NCBI GenBank assembly: GCA_009602725.1
Contig: WELB01000010.1
Location: 1 to 17,442 of the forward strand
DNA length: 17,442 nt
Direction: 5' to 3'
DNA from: Spirogloea muscicola
Taxonomy: Eukaryota > Streptophyta > Zygnematophyceae > Spirogloeales > Spirogloeaceae
Below the pieces are notes generated by a model that saw only the letters and a list, made by a program, of their open reading frames with translations, searched no databases and was not told the origin of the DNA. The translations under genes and the position numbers were made by a program. Below, piece by piece: positions 1-8,093 of this stretch. Each line of letters begins with the position of its first letter. Position 1 is the stretch's first letter.

Positions 1-28
1 CCCTAAACCCTAAACCCTAAACCCTAAA
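1..28. repeat. Telomere: four CCCTAAA units
   Basis: Four perfect CCCTAAA units occupy the first 28 bases, so the complementary strand reads TTTAGGG toward the end. This is the Arabidopsis-type telomere repeat also used by Chlorella-type green algae. The array stops at 28 and is followed by TCCTGGGAGC without degenerate repeats or spacer. Its position at base 1 marks a real chromosome end; the short length probably reflects where the assembly stopped. Confidence 0.95.
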
Positions 29-2605
29 TCCTGGGAGCTAATGGCGTCACGAAGGCTGTTCAACAGCACCCGCACAAGAGTGGCGTGGTCGGCCAAGTGC
101 AGGAGGGCGTCCATGGCCTGTCGCAGCATGCGTACAACATGCGGCAGTGGGCCCCGCAGCTGGGCGCAGCAGCAGCCATAGGAGCCACCTTCTCCTGGTT
201 CTGGCTACAGCTCCTCAAGCTTGCTCCAAGGTGTGGCGCAGCTGCCTGTTTCACGAATGCTCTAGCTACATGTGAACCCTATGATTTTGTGGAGGCTTCC
301 CGCATTTGCAAGGGGCTAGCGCGTTCCTGGAGAGCACGCCGTCACCTAGCACCGCAGGCTGCTGGAGCCGTCCATTCAGCAAAGTCTAGAGGTTTTGTCA
401 CTGCATCGACCACTGCAAAGTTCCCCAGCGCACCATTTCCTCATCAATTGCGTCACTGTACAGTGACACTGAGCAGACGACCTCGCTGTCACACCGGGCT
501 TGAGTATTTGGCATGCCTCTGACTGACTCGTGCGGACACAACGAGGGCTGGCTGCGACTTTCTTTGCACCCGCCTATGACGTCTTCTGACGGGCGAGGGG
601 TTGCAACGTTGCAGGTCGATGGTCCTGTTATGCCTATGGCTCGGAATCCCCGCTACCCTGGGCGTCGGGGGTTTCCTCCTGGCCACGCACTATGTGTCGG
701 GCCTGGCGGGCGTTGTCTTCCTGCTACTGGCCGTCGTGCAGGCCATGTACGCTTACCTTGTGCGCCACAGGTACTGCATCTCTTGCATTACCTGCTCTTA
801 CAGTGCCCTTCCATGTAGCAAGCTGATAATGGCTCCTCCTCGAGCTTTTAGCTGTCTGTCGAGCTTGTACTTCGGCATGCAGTGCGCGACTCGGCTGCTC
901 TGTGAGTTGCGTCCTGTTGCTGATGGGTGCCTGGTTAGGCTGCTAAACAGATCCAAGAGGCCAACCCAACATGAGCAGCTAACGATCTAGACTTGGTCAT
1001 CCTCAGGGTTCCATTCGCTGGCACCATCCTGCAAAAGGTGGTGAAGGTGGTGAGGCTGTTCCCCAGCCTCTTGTGGGTTGCCTATGGTGCGGTGGCAACG
1101 GCAGTGCTTTGGCTCAGCATCTGGATTTTTGGCGCCTCTGGAGCGCTCTACTTTGAAAACTTGGCGTGGATTGTTGCCATCCTGGTGGTCAGTCTGCTGT
1201 GGACGATGGAGGTGATTGCTCCCTCACGCTCCCTCCCTTGTGTAGCCAGTGGGATGTCACACCTTTTGTGCAATTCCCAGCAGAGGCGCAGGCAAGGAAA
1301 GTTGGTACATAGAGCGAGAGCAAGACTCAGTCTTCAGCATGCACCAACGTGCATGCGCAGCCTGTGCTGACGGCCACTTGCTGTATAGTCCTTGTAGGCA
1401 GCCTATATCTCAAGCCCTGCATTCCAGCGGTGGATGTGCAGCTCGTTACGCTAAATGACTTTCCACAAATGAGCACGTATTGGAAGAGATGCATCCTGCT
1501 CACGCTTGTTGCTACCCTGAATGTACGTGCTAGGTCATTCGCAACACGGTACGCCTAACAGTGGCTGGCACTGTGGCGACATACTATTACCAGCAGCAGA
1601 GCATGCCCCAAAGGGTAACGCTCCGTTCACTTCGCCGGGCGTGCACAACGTCGTTTGGCTGTATCTGCCTGGGGTCTACCTGTGTGGCCGTGCTGGGCGG
1701 GGTCCGCGAGCTGGTCAACGTGGTGAGGCATGGGTCCGAGGATGCCAATTCCTGCATCTTTGCGTGCTCGAAGTCCCTCCTCAGTGTTCTCGACAGAATC
1801 ATCCAGTACTTCAACAAATGGGCCTTTGTACAGGTAAGGACCGTCCATCAGTGCATGATAAGCGCGCAGAAGTGGTGACAGACAAGTGAGGCCTGCCTGC
1901 GAGTAGCACCAAACCCCTTTCACTGCTTACTGAGGGCCTTGGCTGATTCTAGCATTCACTTGCACAAGATGGTGCAATACACGGCTACCGCATGCCTCCT
2001 TGCTGGTGCTCTCTGTCTACGTGAGGGCGTGAGGAGCCCACAGTGAAGTCGACGGGTCAGTGACACTGCCCGCTTCCACGCTTGCAGGTGGCTGTCTATG
2101 GCAAGGGCTTCGTAAGTGCTGGTAAGGACACGTGGGACCTCTTCAAAAGTCACGGGGCAGAGAGCCTTGTCAACGACGACCTCACTGGCAGGGCACTGTA
2201 CTTAGGATGCTTCCTCGGAGGGTGCCTGACCTCCCTGTTGTGCGGCGGGTACACCTTCCACAAGCACCGCGAGTACACAACGGGCGTCTCAGTCATCAGC
2301 TTCTTCATCGCGTTCTACCTGGTACGCGTGGGCTCTGATGCTTGGGATCAGAGACGTCGCCTCTGATGTCATACACTCGGTTAGGCATGAGTGCTTGCAT
2401 TGAGCACGTACATAAGCATTCCCGCCCTCCTTACACAGTGACGTGTCTGTGCATGCAGATCTACTTGACCTTGGTGGTGGTAGAAAGCGGTGTCGCGTGC
2501 TTCTACGTCTGCTATGCGGAGGACCCGGCGCCGCTCCAAAAGTTCGACCCCGACTTCTATGACAAGATGCGGGCGAGGCACATGGAGCTCCTGTCCAGCG
2601 AGTAG
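29..2605 (+). CDS. Choline transporter-like protein (SLC44/CTL family), 5'-truncated at telomere
   Basis: Polytopic membrane protein of the SLC44 family, whose members carry choline or related solutes or act in membrane trafficking. Exons read as 29-230, 615-770, 1007-1211, 1534-1833, 2088-2321 and 2459-2605, all with GT-AG introns and matching phases, giving about 414 residues. Several hydrophobic segments are visible: two in exon 2, two in exon 3, and others around SFGCICLGSTCVAVLGG, YLGCFLGGCLTSLLCGGY and the exon 5/6 junction. The end contains the family hallmark CFYVCYAEDP followed by a short hydrophilic tail. Exon 1 is open back to an in-frame TAA inside the telomere repeat (25-27) and has no convincing start; the first in-frame ATG is internal. 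The ATG at 41 is in another frame and closes at 179. Family proteins are commonly 480-700 residues, so the N-terminal part with the first membrane segment is missing. Whether the remnant is expressed is unknown. Confidence 0.85.
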
Positions 2606-2923
2606 CCATCGTGTATATGTCGATCAGCAGAGGTAGCAGCGACTTGCCGCTGCCGCATCGCAGAGCTGGCTGCATAGCGTTCAGCCTGCTCAGCCACATG
2701 GCCGCCAGAGCTTTCGTCACGCGCGCTGCAGCGGCAGGGAGGTGCCCAGGCCTGCTCGGGCGTCGTAGGAGCGGGGTGATGGCTTCGGAAGCTCAGGATG
2801 AGCAATAAGGTCACGTGTCGTGCAAAATAATTTGTTTTTGACCCCAACGCTGGTAATCACGGCGAGCTGCCCGTGGTGCTGGCAATGAGGAGAGCTTGGA
2901 ATGCGAGCGGGGGGGCCAGATCC
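2606..2923. other. 3' flank of the CTL gene, no gene seen
   Basis: About 320 bases follow the CTL stop codon. The sequence is of ordinary composition and contains only short non-conserved reading frames. No clear TGTAA polyadenylation signal was seen. The right edge is set by the terminal motif of a minus-strand retrotransposon tail at 2924-2933. Confidence 0.5.
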
Positions 2924-3421
2924 TCGTGTATTTAAAACAAACGAAGGTCAATATGGCCAAAGAGAAAGCCAAGCACAAAAGTGACGTACTGTCACCTACT
3001 GCAAATTGACCCGCTCAGTATCCACGGGGCAAAGCATAAAAGTCGCAATCGATGCCTGAATACCAGATGGCAGATTCGAAGCCAATCTGCCACCAACTAG
3101 AGCTCGCCCAGCTTTTTGGTGCAAAGCATGAGCCTGAGCACGCTGCAAGCAGGCCGACATTCGTTGTTGCAGAAACGACAGGTATGCAGCTAGCAAGCCC
3201 ATCTTAGCTGGTAGCACATCTGCACGTCGTGCATAGCCTAGATTGGAAATAGATTGGAAATATTCTGAAGGAGAGTGTGGAAACGAGGATCTAAACAGGC
3301 AAACATATTGACTGCAGCTGGCAGGACTGCGTGACCAGCGATGTGCGTCGATGCTGGACATGTATAAGCCTCCGTAACATCAACCACGGCACGGAAGCCA
3401 CATTCAAACTGGCGCACGAAA
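2924..3421 (-). pseudogene. 5'-truncated LINE 3' end (copy A): C-terminal ORF remnant plus 3' UTR
   Basis: Read on the minus strand, this encodes the C-terminal part of the retrotransposon protein. A segment FRAVVDVTEAYT looks like the end of a restriction-like endonuclease core. Next comes a helical stretch ending ALHQKAGRALVGG, then a degenerate terminus FYALPRGY with stop at 3015-3017. The frame is broken twice: by an 11-bp tandem duplication (AGATTGGAAAT at 3240-3250 and 3251-3261) and by a shift just before the terminus. The 3' UTR runs left from 3014 to AAATACACGA (2924-2933 on this strand) and aligns with the tail of the plus-strand copy at 3904-4107. The coding remnant continues right beyond the insertion at 3422-3556. 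Confidence 0.75.
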
Positions 3422-3573
3422 TCAGGATGAGCTGAGCTCGCCCATAGAAGAGAGGGGCTGGCAGAAGCCAGCCAAAAACGAATGGACAAAAGCCAAAGAG
3501 CGACAACAGGTGCCGAAAAGAAGGGAAACACACAGCTAGGCATCTAGACAACTAGACAAACTGGCGCACGAAA
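3405..3573. repeat. 17-bp target-site duplication around a short insertion
   Basis: CAAACTGGCGCACGAAA occurs perfectly at 3405-3421 and 3557-3573. It brackets 135 bases (3422-3556) that match a repeat family found elsewhere in the window. The duplicated sequence belongs to the retrotransposon reading frame of copy A, so the insertion landed in an older element. Confidence 0.9.
3422..3556 (-). mobile_element. Inserted LINE tail (hairpin-type 3' end), 135 bp
   Basis: This segment lies exactly between the two 17-bp direct repeats. On the plus strand it carries GAGCTCGCCCATAG, then the stem GGCTGGC-AGAA-GCCAGCC (3456-3473), then an A-rich stretch ending ACACAGCTAGGC. The same order of blocks occurs at 7251-7379 and 7380-7516, where it follows the stop codon of a minus-strand retrotransposon ORF. 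I therefore read it as a severely 5'-truncated minus-strand copy that is nearly all 3' UTR. A non-autonomous SINE sharing the tail is the alternative. No poly(A) is present. Confidence 0.7.
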
Positions 3574-3589
3574 GCGCTGAGAGGGAATG

Positions 3590-3895
3590 GCGGGCGCAGG
3601 GTGTGTAGGCACGTGGCCAAACGTGGGGAGGGGGGCGGTTGCGGGGGGGGTTGCCCAAAAAGTTCGGGAGGGCCGGAGGGGCGGCCTCCCCAGTGTGGGC
3701 ATTCTGGCCCCCACTAGGCGGCGCCGGCCTGCCGCAAACGCCTGGCCAGGCGGCGCTCCGCCGGGCTCCCGGGTTGGGCCCCGCCCTCGAAACCCGCCCC
3801 GCCTGGCGTGGCGGTGGGGGAGGCGGTGGCCACCGGGCTGCCCGGCCCTCCGGCCCCGGCGACTCGGACGGCGCCTCCACTCACCCCCTGTCGTC
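3590..3895. other. Very GC-rich block with long open frames, identity unknown
   Basis: This block is far richer in G and C than its surroundings, with runs such as GGGGAGGGGGGCGG and CCCGCCCCGCC. Several frames stay open on both strands, but their products are low-complexity Pro/Gly/Arg/Ala and reflect base composition. It lies between the coding remnant of copy A and the start of the next LINE end. It may be an internal part of a retrotransposon or a separate insertion. I recognise no domain. Confidence 0.4.
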
Positions 3896-3899
3896 GAGC

Positions 3900-4107
3900 T
3901 AGTGCCTTGCACCAGAAAGCTGGACGAGCTCTAGTAGGTGGCAGAAGGGCTCCGTTCCTGGCATCTAGTATTCATGCATCGAGTAGTGACCTTTATGTTT
4001 TGACCCGTGGTTATTGAGCCGGTCAATCTGCTGTAGATTATGTAGATTTTTGGATGTGCTTGCCTATGTACCTGGCCATTTGGCCTACATTTCTTTCTAA
4101 TACACGA
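3900..4107 (+). mobile_element. 5'-truncated LINE 3' end (C-terminus plus AATACACGA-type tail)
   Basis: The plus strand reads ALHQKAGRALVGGR, then SSDLYVLTRGY and a TGA stop at 4015-4017. This is the shared C-terminus of the family, here undamaged at the end. The tail starts GAGCCGGTCAAT, contains a small palindrome GGCCATTTGGCC (4074-4085) and ends AATACACGA at 4099-4107. It aligns through its length with the minus-strand tail at 2924-3014, so the two are members of one subfamily in opposite orientations. Homology to the family begins abruptly near 3900, as expected for 5' truncation. Confidence 0.8.
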
Positions 4108-4239
4108 TGCCTCCCTGTCGCCGAGCTTCCGCGCCTTGGGACGCCAACCTGCCGCGGGTGCCCGGAGGAGCCCCCACTGCGCCTATCCGCTAGCTGTCCC
4201 CTGGACTCACTTGATGCTGGCCACTTGCTGTTCTGGATG

Positions 4240-4470
4240 GAACATGTACAGGTCGGTCGCCTTATTGGCTGGTGCAGAAGCTAGCGGATGGTTGAAGCCT
4301 CGAGAGAAGGCGCGCGGTGCGCATGAAAGGAAAGGGTGGCCGATTTTAGCCAATACATTGTTCAGGCAAAAACTAGTGCAATATTTCACAACACAGTAAC
4401 CACCGCCAGGAGCAGACACCGCTTCGACTCCTCACTACTCCGGACGGCCAATCATTGGGGCATGTCCCAT
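4240..4470 (-). mobile_element. Degenerate LINE 3' end with CGCGCGCC-type tail
   Basis: On the minus strand, bases 4386 to 4302 give TTGCACTAG, TGCCTGAACAATGTATTGGC, TTTCATGCGC and CCGCGCGCCTTCTCTC in order. The same blocks occur on the plus strand at 6850-6932 after the stop codon of the long element. Just upstream on the minus strand, CTGCTCCTGGCGGTGGTTACTG is a decayed form of the family's LLTRGY-stop end. This is therefore an old inverted copy of the tail carried by the long element. Confidence 0.65.
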
Positions 4471-4499
4471 GGCTAGACGACGGCGTAGAAACGAAGAAA

Positions 4500-4625
4500 T
4501 GAGCTCTTCCAATTGGGGCGAGGGCTATGAAATCAGCCCAGAAAGAATGTCCAAGGTCCGATTGGCCGATATGCGCAATATTCACACAGCTTGCAAGAGA
4601 CTACAGCAAATGGGAACCGCGTCGC
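4500..4625 (-). mobile_element. Degenerate hairpin-type LINE tail
   Basis: On the plus strand this reads GGGGCGAGGGCT, ATCAGCCCAGAAAGAATG, AAGGTCCGA and CACACAGCTTGCAAGAGACT. The same blocks appear at 12085-12190, and the segment resembles the tails at 3422-3556 and 7251-7516. A shortened stem GGGCT (4522-4526) with AGCCC (4535-4539) remains where the family hairpin should be. The matching C-terminus to its right is barely recognisable. Confidence 0.55.
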
Positions 4626-4663
4626 GCCCCTGGCTTACCAAGTCCACACTCAAGACCTTCGAG

Positions 4664-4742
4664 CCTCAGATATCCACTTTCTTTCAGCTTACATATCCAC
4701 TTCCTTGGAAATCCACTTCCTTCCTCAGATATCCACTTTCTT
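4664..4742. repeat. Spaced 20-bp direct repeat in CT-rich sequence
   Basis: CCTCAGATATCCACTTTCTT occurs perfectly at 4664-4683 and 4723-4742, offset by 59 bases. Partial repeats of the motif (ATATCCACTTCC, AATCCACTTCC) lie between. The stretch is pyrimidine-rich and looks like a small decayed tandem repeat between two retrotransposon pieces. Confidence 0.8.
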
Positions 4743-4769
4743 CCTGCGCACGCATTTTCCCTCGCTCAT

Positions 4770-4846
4770 CCCTTTCTTCCGGTGCTCCTACAGAGCACCC
4801 TCCCGACTGCTCTGGAGACTTGCATCTCCTGACTAGAGGTTACTGA
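4770..4846 (+). mobile_element. Very short LINE C-terminal end (LLTRGY-stop)
   Basis: The frame ends GDLHLLTRGY with a TGA stop at 4844-4846, the shared terminus of the family. Little of the upstream coding part is left. Within about 100 bases downstream the reverse-transcriptase region of the long element begins in the same orientation, so the two are arranged head-to-tail. Confidence 0.7.
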
Positions 4847-4879
4847 GCGTTCCCTGGCTGACGTCTTAGTCCTAGTCCT

Positions 4880-6797
4880 TCGCACTCTGGCTCCTTCAGA
4901 CCTTGTCCTTTCCTTTGGGCTGGCCTTTCTCAGCCACCGGTCAACCTGGCCGCGCTTCCTTTTCTGGGGAGCGGGCACGTCACAGGTGGTTTTGCAATCC
5001 AGCACAGGCACCCGGCAGGGCGACCCTTAGCGCGGGTTCCTCTTTGCATTGGCACACCTGCGTGCGCTGCGTAACACGGCGGAGGCCCACCCTGCCGTGC
5101 TAATCACACGCTACGCAGACGACACCACCCCTGGTGGGACCCCCAACTGAAGTCACCAGCGATTACAGCACGTTGGAGCGCGAGCTTCACACCCTCGGCC
5201 TCAACATCCGGTCCGAGAAGTGTTCAGCCTGGTCTCCAGCCGGCATCCCTCCCTCCATCAAGCTGCCGGCTGGGGTGCCAGACCCCACCACTCGGCATGG
5301 TGGTGCTTGGAGCCCCGTTGGGGGTGGCTGCGCATGTGGAACAAGTTGTGGAGTCCACCCTTGAGAACCATCTCCAGACCCTCCCGGCCCCTCCTTACAC
5401 GACGCGCAGCTTGCGGTGGCCATCCTCACCCGGTGTGTGGCCCAGGGTCCCAAGTATCTGTTGCAGACTGTGCCCCCCACCTCTGCACTAAGCGCCATCT
5501 ACTCTACCGTGGACTCCAGACTCCAACAGGCTCTTCACGGCCTGGTGGACCATCCGAATTTATCCGCCACGCCGGCTGCCATCCTACAGTGTACCCTTCC
5601 TACCAGCAAAGGCGGCCTCGGGTACCGTCCACTGGCTCGCCTGTCCCCAGCAGTTCACCTGGGTTGCTGGGCCCAAGTGGCCTCCACCATCTCCAGTCGC
5701 TTCATCCTGAGGGGCCAGGCTGTCTTAGCACCCGCAATAGCGGGTGTTGCAACAGGGAACCTGCATTTCCAGCTTTCTCTAACCGCAGCACTGCGTGACC
5801 TCTCGCGCTCCTTCCCAAACTGCAGAGGGTCATGCAGATTTTGCGGTATGGGCACGTTGTTCCGACAGGAAAGCGCAGGCCTCTTACACTCCCGGTGCGG
5901 ACGTGCAGGCCGCCTCTCATTTGAAGGGACTGCTCAAGGACGATGGACGTGGCCTCGCCCGGCTCCTTTCCATCAGCTCCCCGGGCGCGTCCGAGTGATT
6001 GAATGCTCTGCCAATATATGAGTCCCTTCGGCTCTCAGACAACCTGTTTCGTGCAGCGCTCCATCACCACCTCGGCCTTTCCCCCCCTGTCTTCGCTGGC
6101 ATCTGCCAGTGCGAGTGTGGCCACATTGCCGACGACAAGCTCGCGCTAGCTGCGCACATGCTGAGGTGCGTTGAGGGGGGTGAGCGCATTGCCTCCCACG
6201 ACTTACTCAGGGATACTATGGTTGGAGTTGTTCGAGAGGCGGGGTATCAATCCGGCAATGGAGGTGTCCGGCATCCTGCCTATCTCCTCAAGGCGCGGCA
6301 AGCCATACGTGCGGCGTCTGGACGTGGTCGCCACCCCCCGGGGCGGTTGGCCTCGTCTGCTCTTGGACGTGGTACTGAACGACGCATAAAAGGCTGGCGC
6401 ACCCACGTCAACCGTGTCTGGCTGGGCCACGTCCAGCGCGGAGTGCAAGAAGGAGCGGCACTAAGAGGACCATCCCCGAGGGGACCATCTTTATCCGTGT
6501 GCCATAGATATCTACGGATGCTACGGCGTAAAATGGTCCTCCCTGATCCAGCATCTGGCCCGGCTGGTTGATGCACGTCGTCGAAGTCGGGAGGGCAGCT
6601 TGGGCCACTCCAGCATCCCGCAGGCCTTAGTTGCATATTATGAAGTGCGGCTCTCGCTTGGTTTGCAGCGCTCGCAAGCATTGGCTCTTTTTCAACGTGC
6701 AGGGCGCGCTCTAAGTCAGGCCTCCGGCTTTCGTAGCGGCGCTCCAGCTCCCCAAGTTAGCATGTCAGATTTGTTTGTGCTCACCCGTGGATACTAA
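4880..6797 (+). pseudogene. Non-LTR retrotransposon ORF: reverse transcriptase, zinc finger, restriction-like endonuclease (broken)
   Basis: This is the longest surviving copy. It starts inside the reverse transcriptase, with SSTGTRQGDP (5 region, 4998-5027) and the catalytic YADD at 5112-5123. The RT C-terminal part LHTLGLNIRSEKCSAW follows, then the thumb-like stretch with LPTSKGGLGY. A segment LNALPIYESLRLSDNLFRAAL leads into a Cys/His cluster CQCECGH...H...C near 6110-6165. A VRRLDVVATPRGGWPRLLLDVV region near 6310-6385 looks like a PD-(D/E)XK endonuclease. The family C-terminus ends SDLFVLTRGY at 6797. Decay is clear: in-frame TAG at 5028 and TGA at 5996, and frame shifts near 5125, 5296, 5400, 5840, 6240 and again before 6540. 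The order RT, zinc finger, endonuclease matches R2/R4/NeSL-type elements rather than AP-endonuclease LINEs such as L1/Zepp; the exact clade is not assignable by eye. Confidence 0.85.
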
Positions 6798-6935
6798 TAT
6801 CCCCTTAGGCACCTTACATTAGGTCTTCGTACCATGTAGCCTTGATTAGTTTGCACTAGACTCTGCCTGAACAATGTATTGGCTTGGATTGGCCTCCCTT
6901 TCATGTCATGCGCCCCCCGCGCGCCTTCTCTCTCA
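6798..6935 (+). mobile_element. 3' UTR of the long LINE copy (CGCGCGCC-type tail)
   Basis: It follows the TAA stop of the long copy. The diagnostic blocks are TTGCACTAG (6851-6859), TGCCTGAACAATGTATTGG, TTTCATGTCATGCGC and CCGCGCGCCTTCTCTC (6917-6932). The same order is found inverted at 4302-4386 and, more diverged, on the plus strand at 11671-11723. The precise 3' end was not determined. Confidence 0.65.
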
Positions 6936-7250
6936 AGAATTTCAGACCTCATATAAAAATCTTAGTAGCACGACTTAGTCAGTCACCCTCAAAGAGAGCC
7001 TGTAGACATGCCCTCTCGCGTGACCGCTCCCAATTACAGCAGCTTCGTATCCGCTTCACCTGGTCAAGATTGTAGACCCCTTTCATCTGCCTTATACTTT
7101 GGACTGCACCGTCACTGTTGTGGTACTATGAGAAAAGGGCTCTACTAAGTGGCTGTCAGCCGCAGTGGCCCGCCAAGATTAGGCAGTAAGTGTGGCACTC
7201 ATGTCAGCAAGATAATGTTGGACGCTCAGAGAAGCAAGCGGTTCCTCCAT
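6936..7250. other. Intervening sequence, nothing recognised
   Basis: About 300 bases without a plausible gene. No family C-terminus, hairpin tail, tRNA-like structure or domain-bearing frame was found on either strand. Confidence 0.5.
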
Positions 7251-7516
7251 TAGAAGAAGGGCTCGCCCATAAAGGATAGGGGCTGGACGGGCCAGCCCGA
7301 AAAGAATGAACAAAGTGCGAGAAGGAAGCAGAAAAGAAAACAGGCACAAAAGGAAACTAAGCAGCTACGAAAGTCTCAGTAGAAGAAAGTGCTCGCCCAT
7401 TGAGAATAGGGGCTGGAAAAGCCAGCCCAAAAAAGAATCAACAAAGGACGAGTAGGGGGCCAGGGGAAGCGCTAAGAAAAACAAGCACACAAAGAAACAA
7501 AGCAGCTACGGATCAC
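7251..7516 (-). mobile_element. Tandemly duplicated hairpin-type LINE tail
   Basis: Two units, 7251-7379 and 7380-7516, share the same blocks. On the plus strand each starts TAGAAGAA and GCTCGCCCAT, then has GGGCTGG-N5-CCAGCCC (7280-7298 and 7410-7428), AAAAGAAT, an A-rich middle and AGCAGCTACG, and ends near CTCAG. On the minus strand the right-hand unit begins directly after the stop codon of the ORF remnant at 7517-7785, so this is that element's 3' UTR present twice. The stems are identical while the loops differ (ACGGG versus AAAAG). Confidence 0.8.
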
Positions 7517-7785
7517 TCAGTAACCCCTGCTAAGCAGCCTCAGGTCAGAGACGCTAGGCTCCTGGAAGTGGGTCCCCTGGCCAGAGCCAGAGGCATCAGC
7601 GAGGGCTCTGCCGGCCCGCAGGTGCAGCGCGCGGGACATTGACCGTGCAGCGAGACGGCCAAGCGCATCCAGTAAACCTGCGCTAGCGACCCGGCTGCAG
7701 GAAAGTCCACCGGCTCCCCATGGAAGCGACGGGCGATGGCGTGGCGGGCGAGCTGGGTGAGCAACTCGAACCACCGAGCGCCCAA
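7517..7785 (-). pseudogene. LINE C-terminal ORF remnant (LLSRGY end)
   Basis: On the minus strand this encodes WFELLTQLARHAIARRF, then QVYWMRLAVSLHGQC, then RALHLRAGRALADASG, ending SDLRLLSRGY with TGA at 7517-7519. These line up with WSSLIQHLARLVDARRR, YYEVRLSLGLQRSQA and QRAGRALSQASG in the long plus-strand copy (6520-6797), so the two are homologous over about 85 residues. One frame shift near 7640 separates the two halves. The element is cut at its left (5') protein end by the next copy at 7786. Confidence 0.8.
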
Positions 7786-7855
7786 CGTCTCAGAAACCCC
7801 TGCTTAGCAGCCTCTCGTCAGAGAAACTTGGCTCCTGGAAGCGGGTCCCCTCATT
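7786..7855 (-). mobile_element. Second LINE C-terminal stub in tandem
   Basis: On the minus strand this reads TRFQEPSFSDERLLSRGF and a TGA at 7790-7792. It is a close repeat of the end at 7517-7575 (shared CTCAG.AACCCCTGCT.AGCAGCCTC and GGCTCCTGGAAG.GGGTCCCCT blocks on the plus strand). Its last residue changed from Y to F and it has no tail, because the neighbouring copy starts within a few bases of the stop codon. This is either a head-to-tail pair or a local partial duplication. Confidence 0.7.
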
Positions 7856-7859
7856 AGAG

Positions 7860-8093
7860 GGTTTCCAGGGCAAGGTCACACGAGTGGGCAAAGCAAATTG
7901 AACGTGCTGATGGGCTCACGGCACAGATGCTCAAGTCCCTCATTGTCAGACGGTGTGCGGTCTCTCTCTCTAAGCTAGCGAACGCGTAGCGGGACAAGAG
8001 GCTAGGGAGGGATCGAGAGCGGAGGTCAGTGTGGAATTCGCTGCGAATGAAGAGCGAGCATGCCAAACCGGGGTTGCTGGGGGGCGCAGGAGG
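7860..8093. other. Intervening sequence, nothing recognised
   Basis: It lies between the retrotransposon block and the regulatory sites of the LEA gene. Frames on the minus strand are open but their products lack recognisable domains. Confidence 0.4.

Noticed and set aside
41-181. ATG at 41 as the start of the CTL gene
   Set aside because: This frame runs only 46 codons to a TAG at 179 and has no similarity to the membrane protein; the frame that splices to exon 2 is a different one.
3544-3934. Long open frames on both strands as a proline-rich gene
   Set aside because: They are explained by extreme GC content, since several frames are open at once with low-complexity products.
7251-7516. 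Tandem units as a CRISPR-like or satellite array
   Set aside because: Only two units of unequal length, diverged from each other, with homologues elsewhere that follow retrotransposon stop codons.
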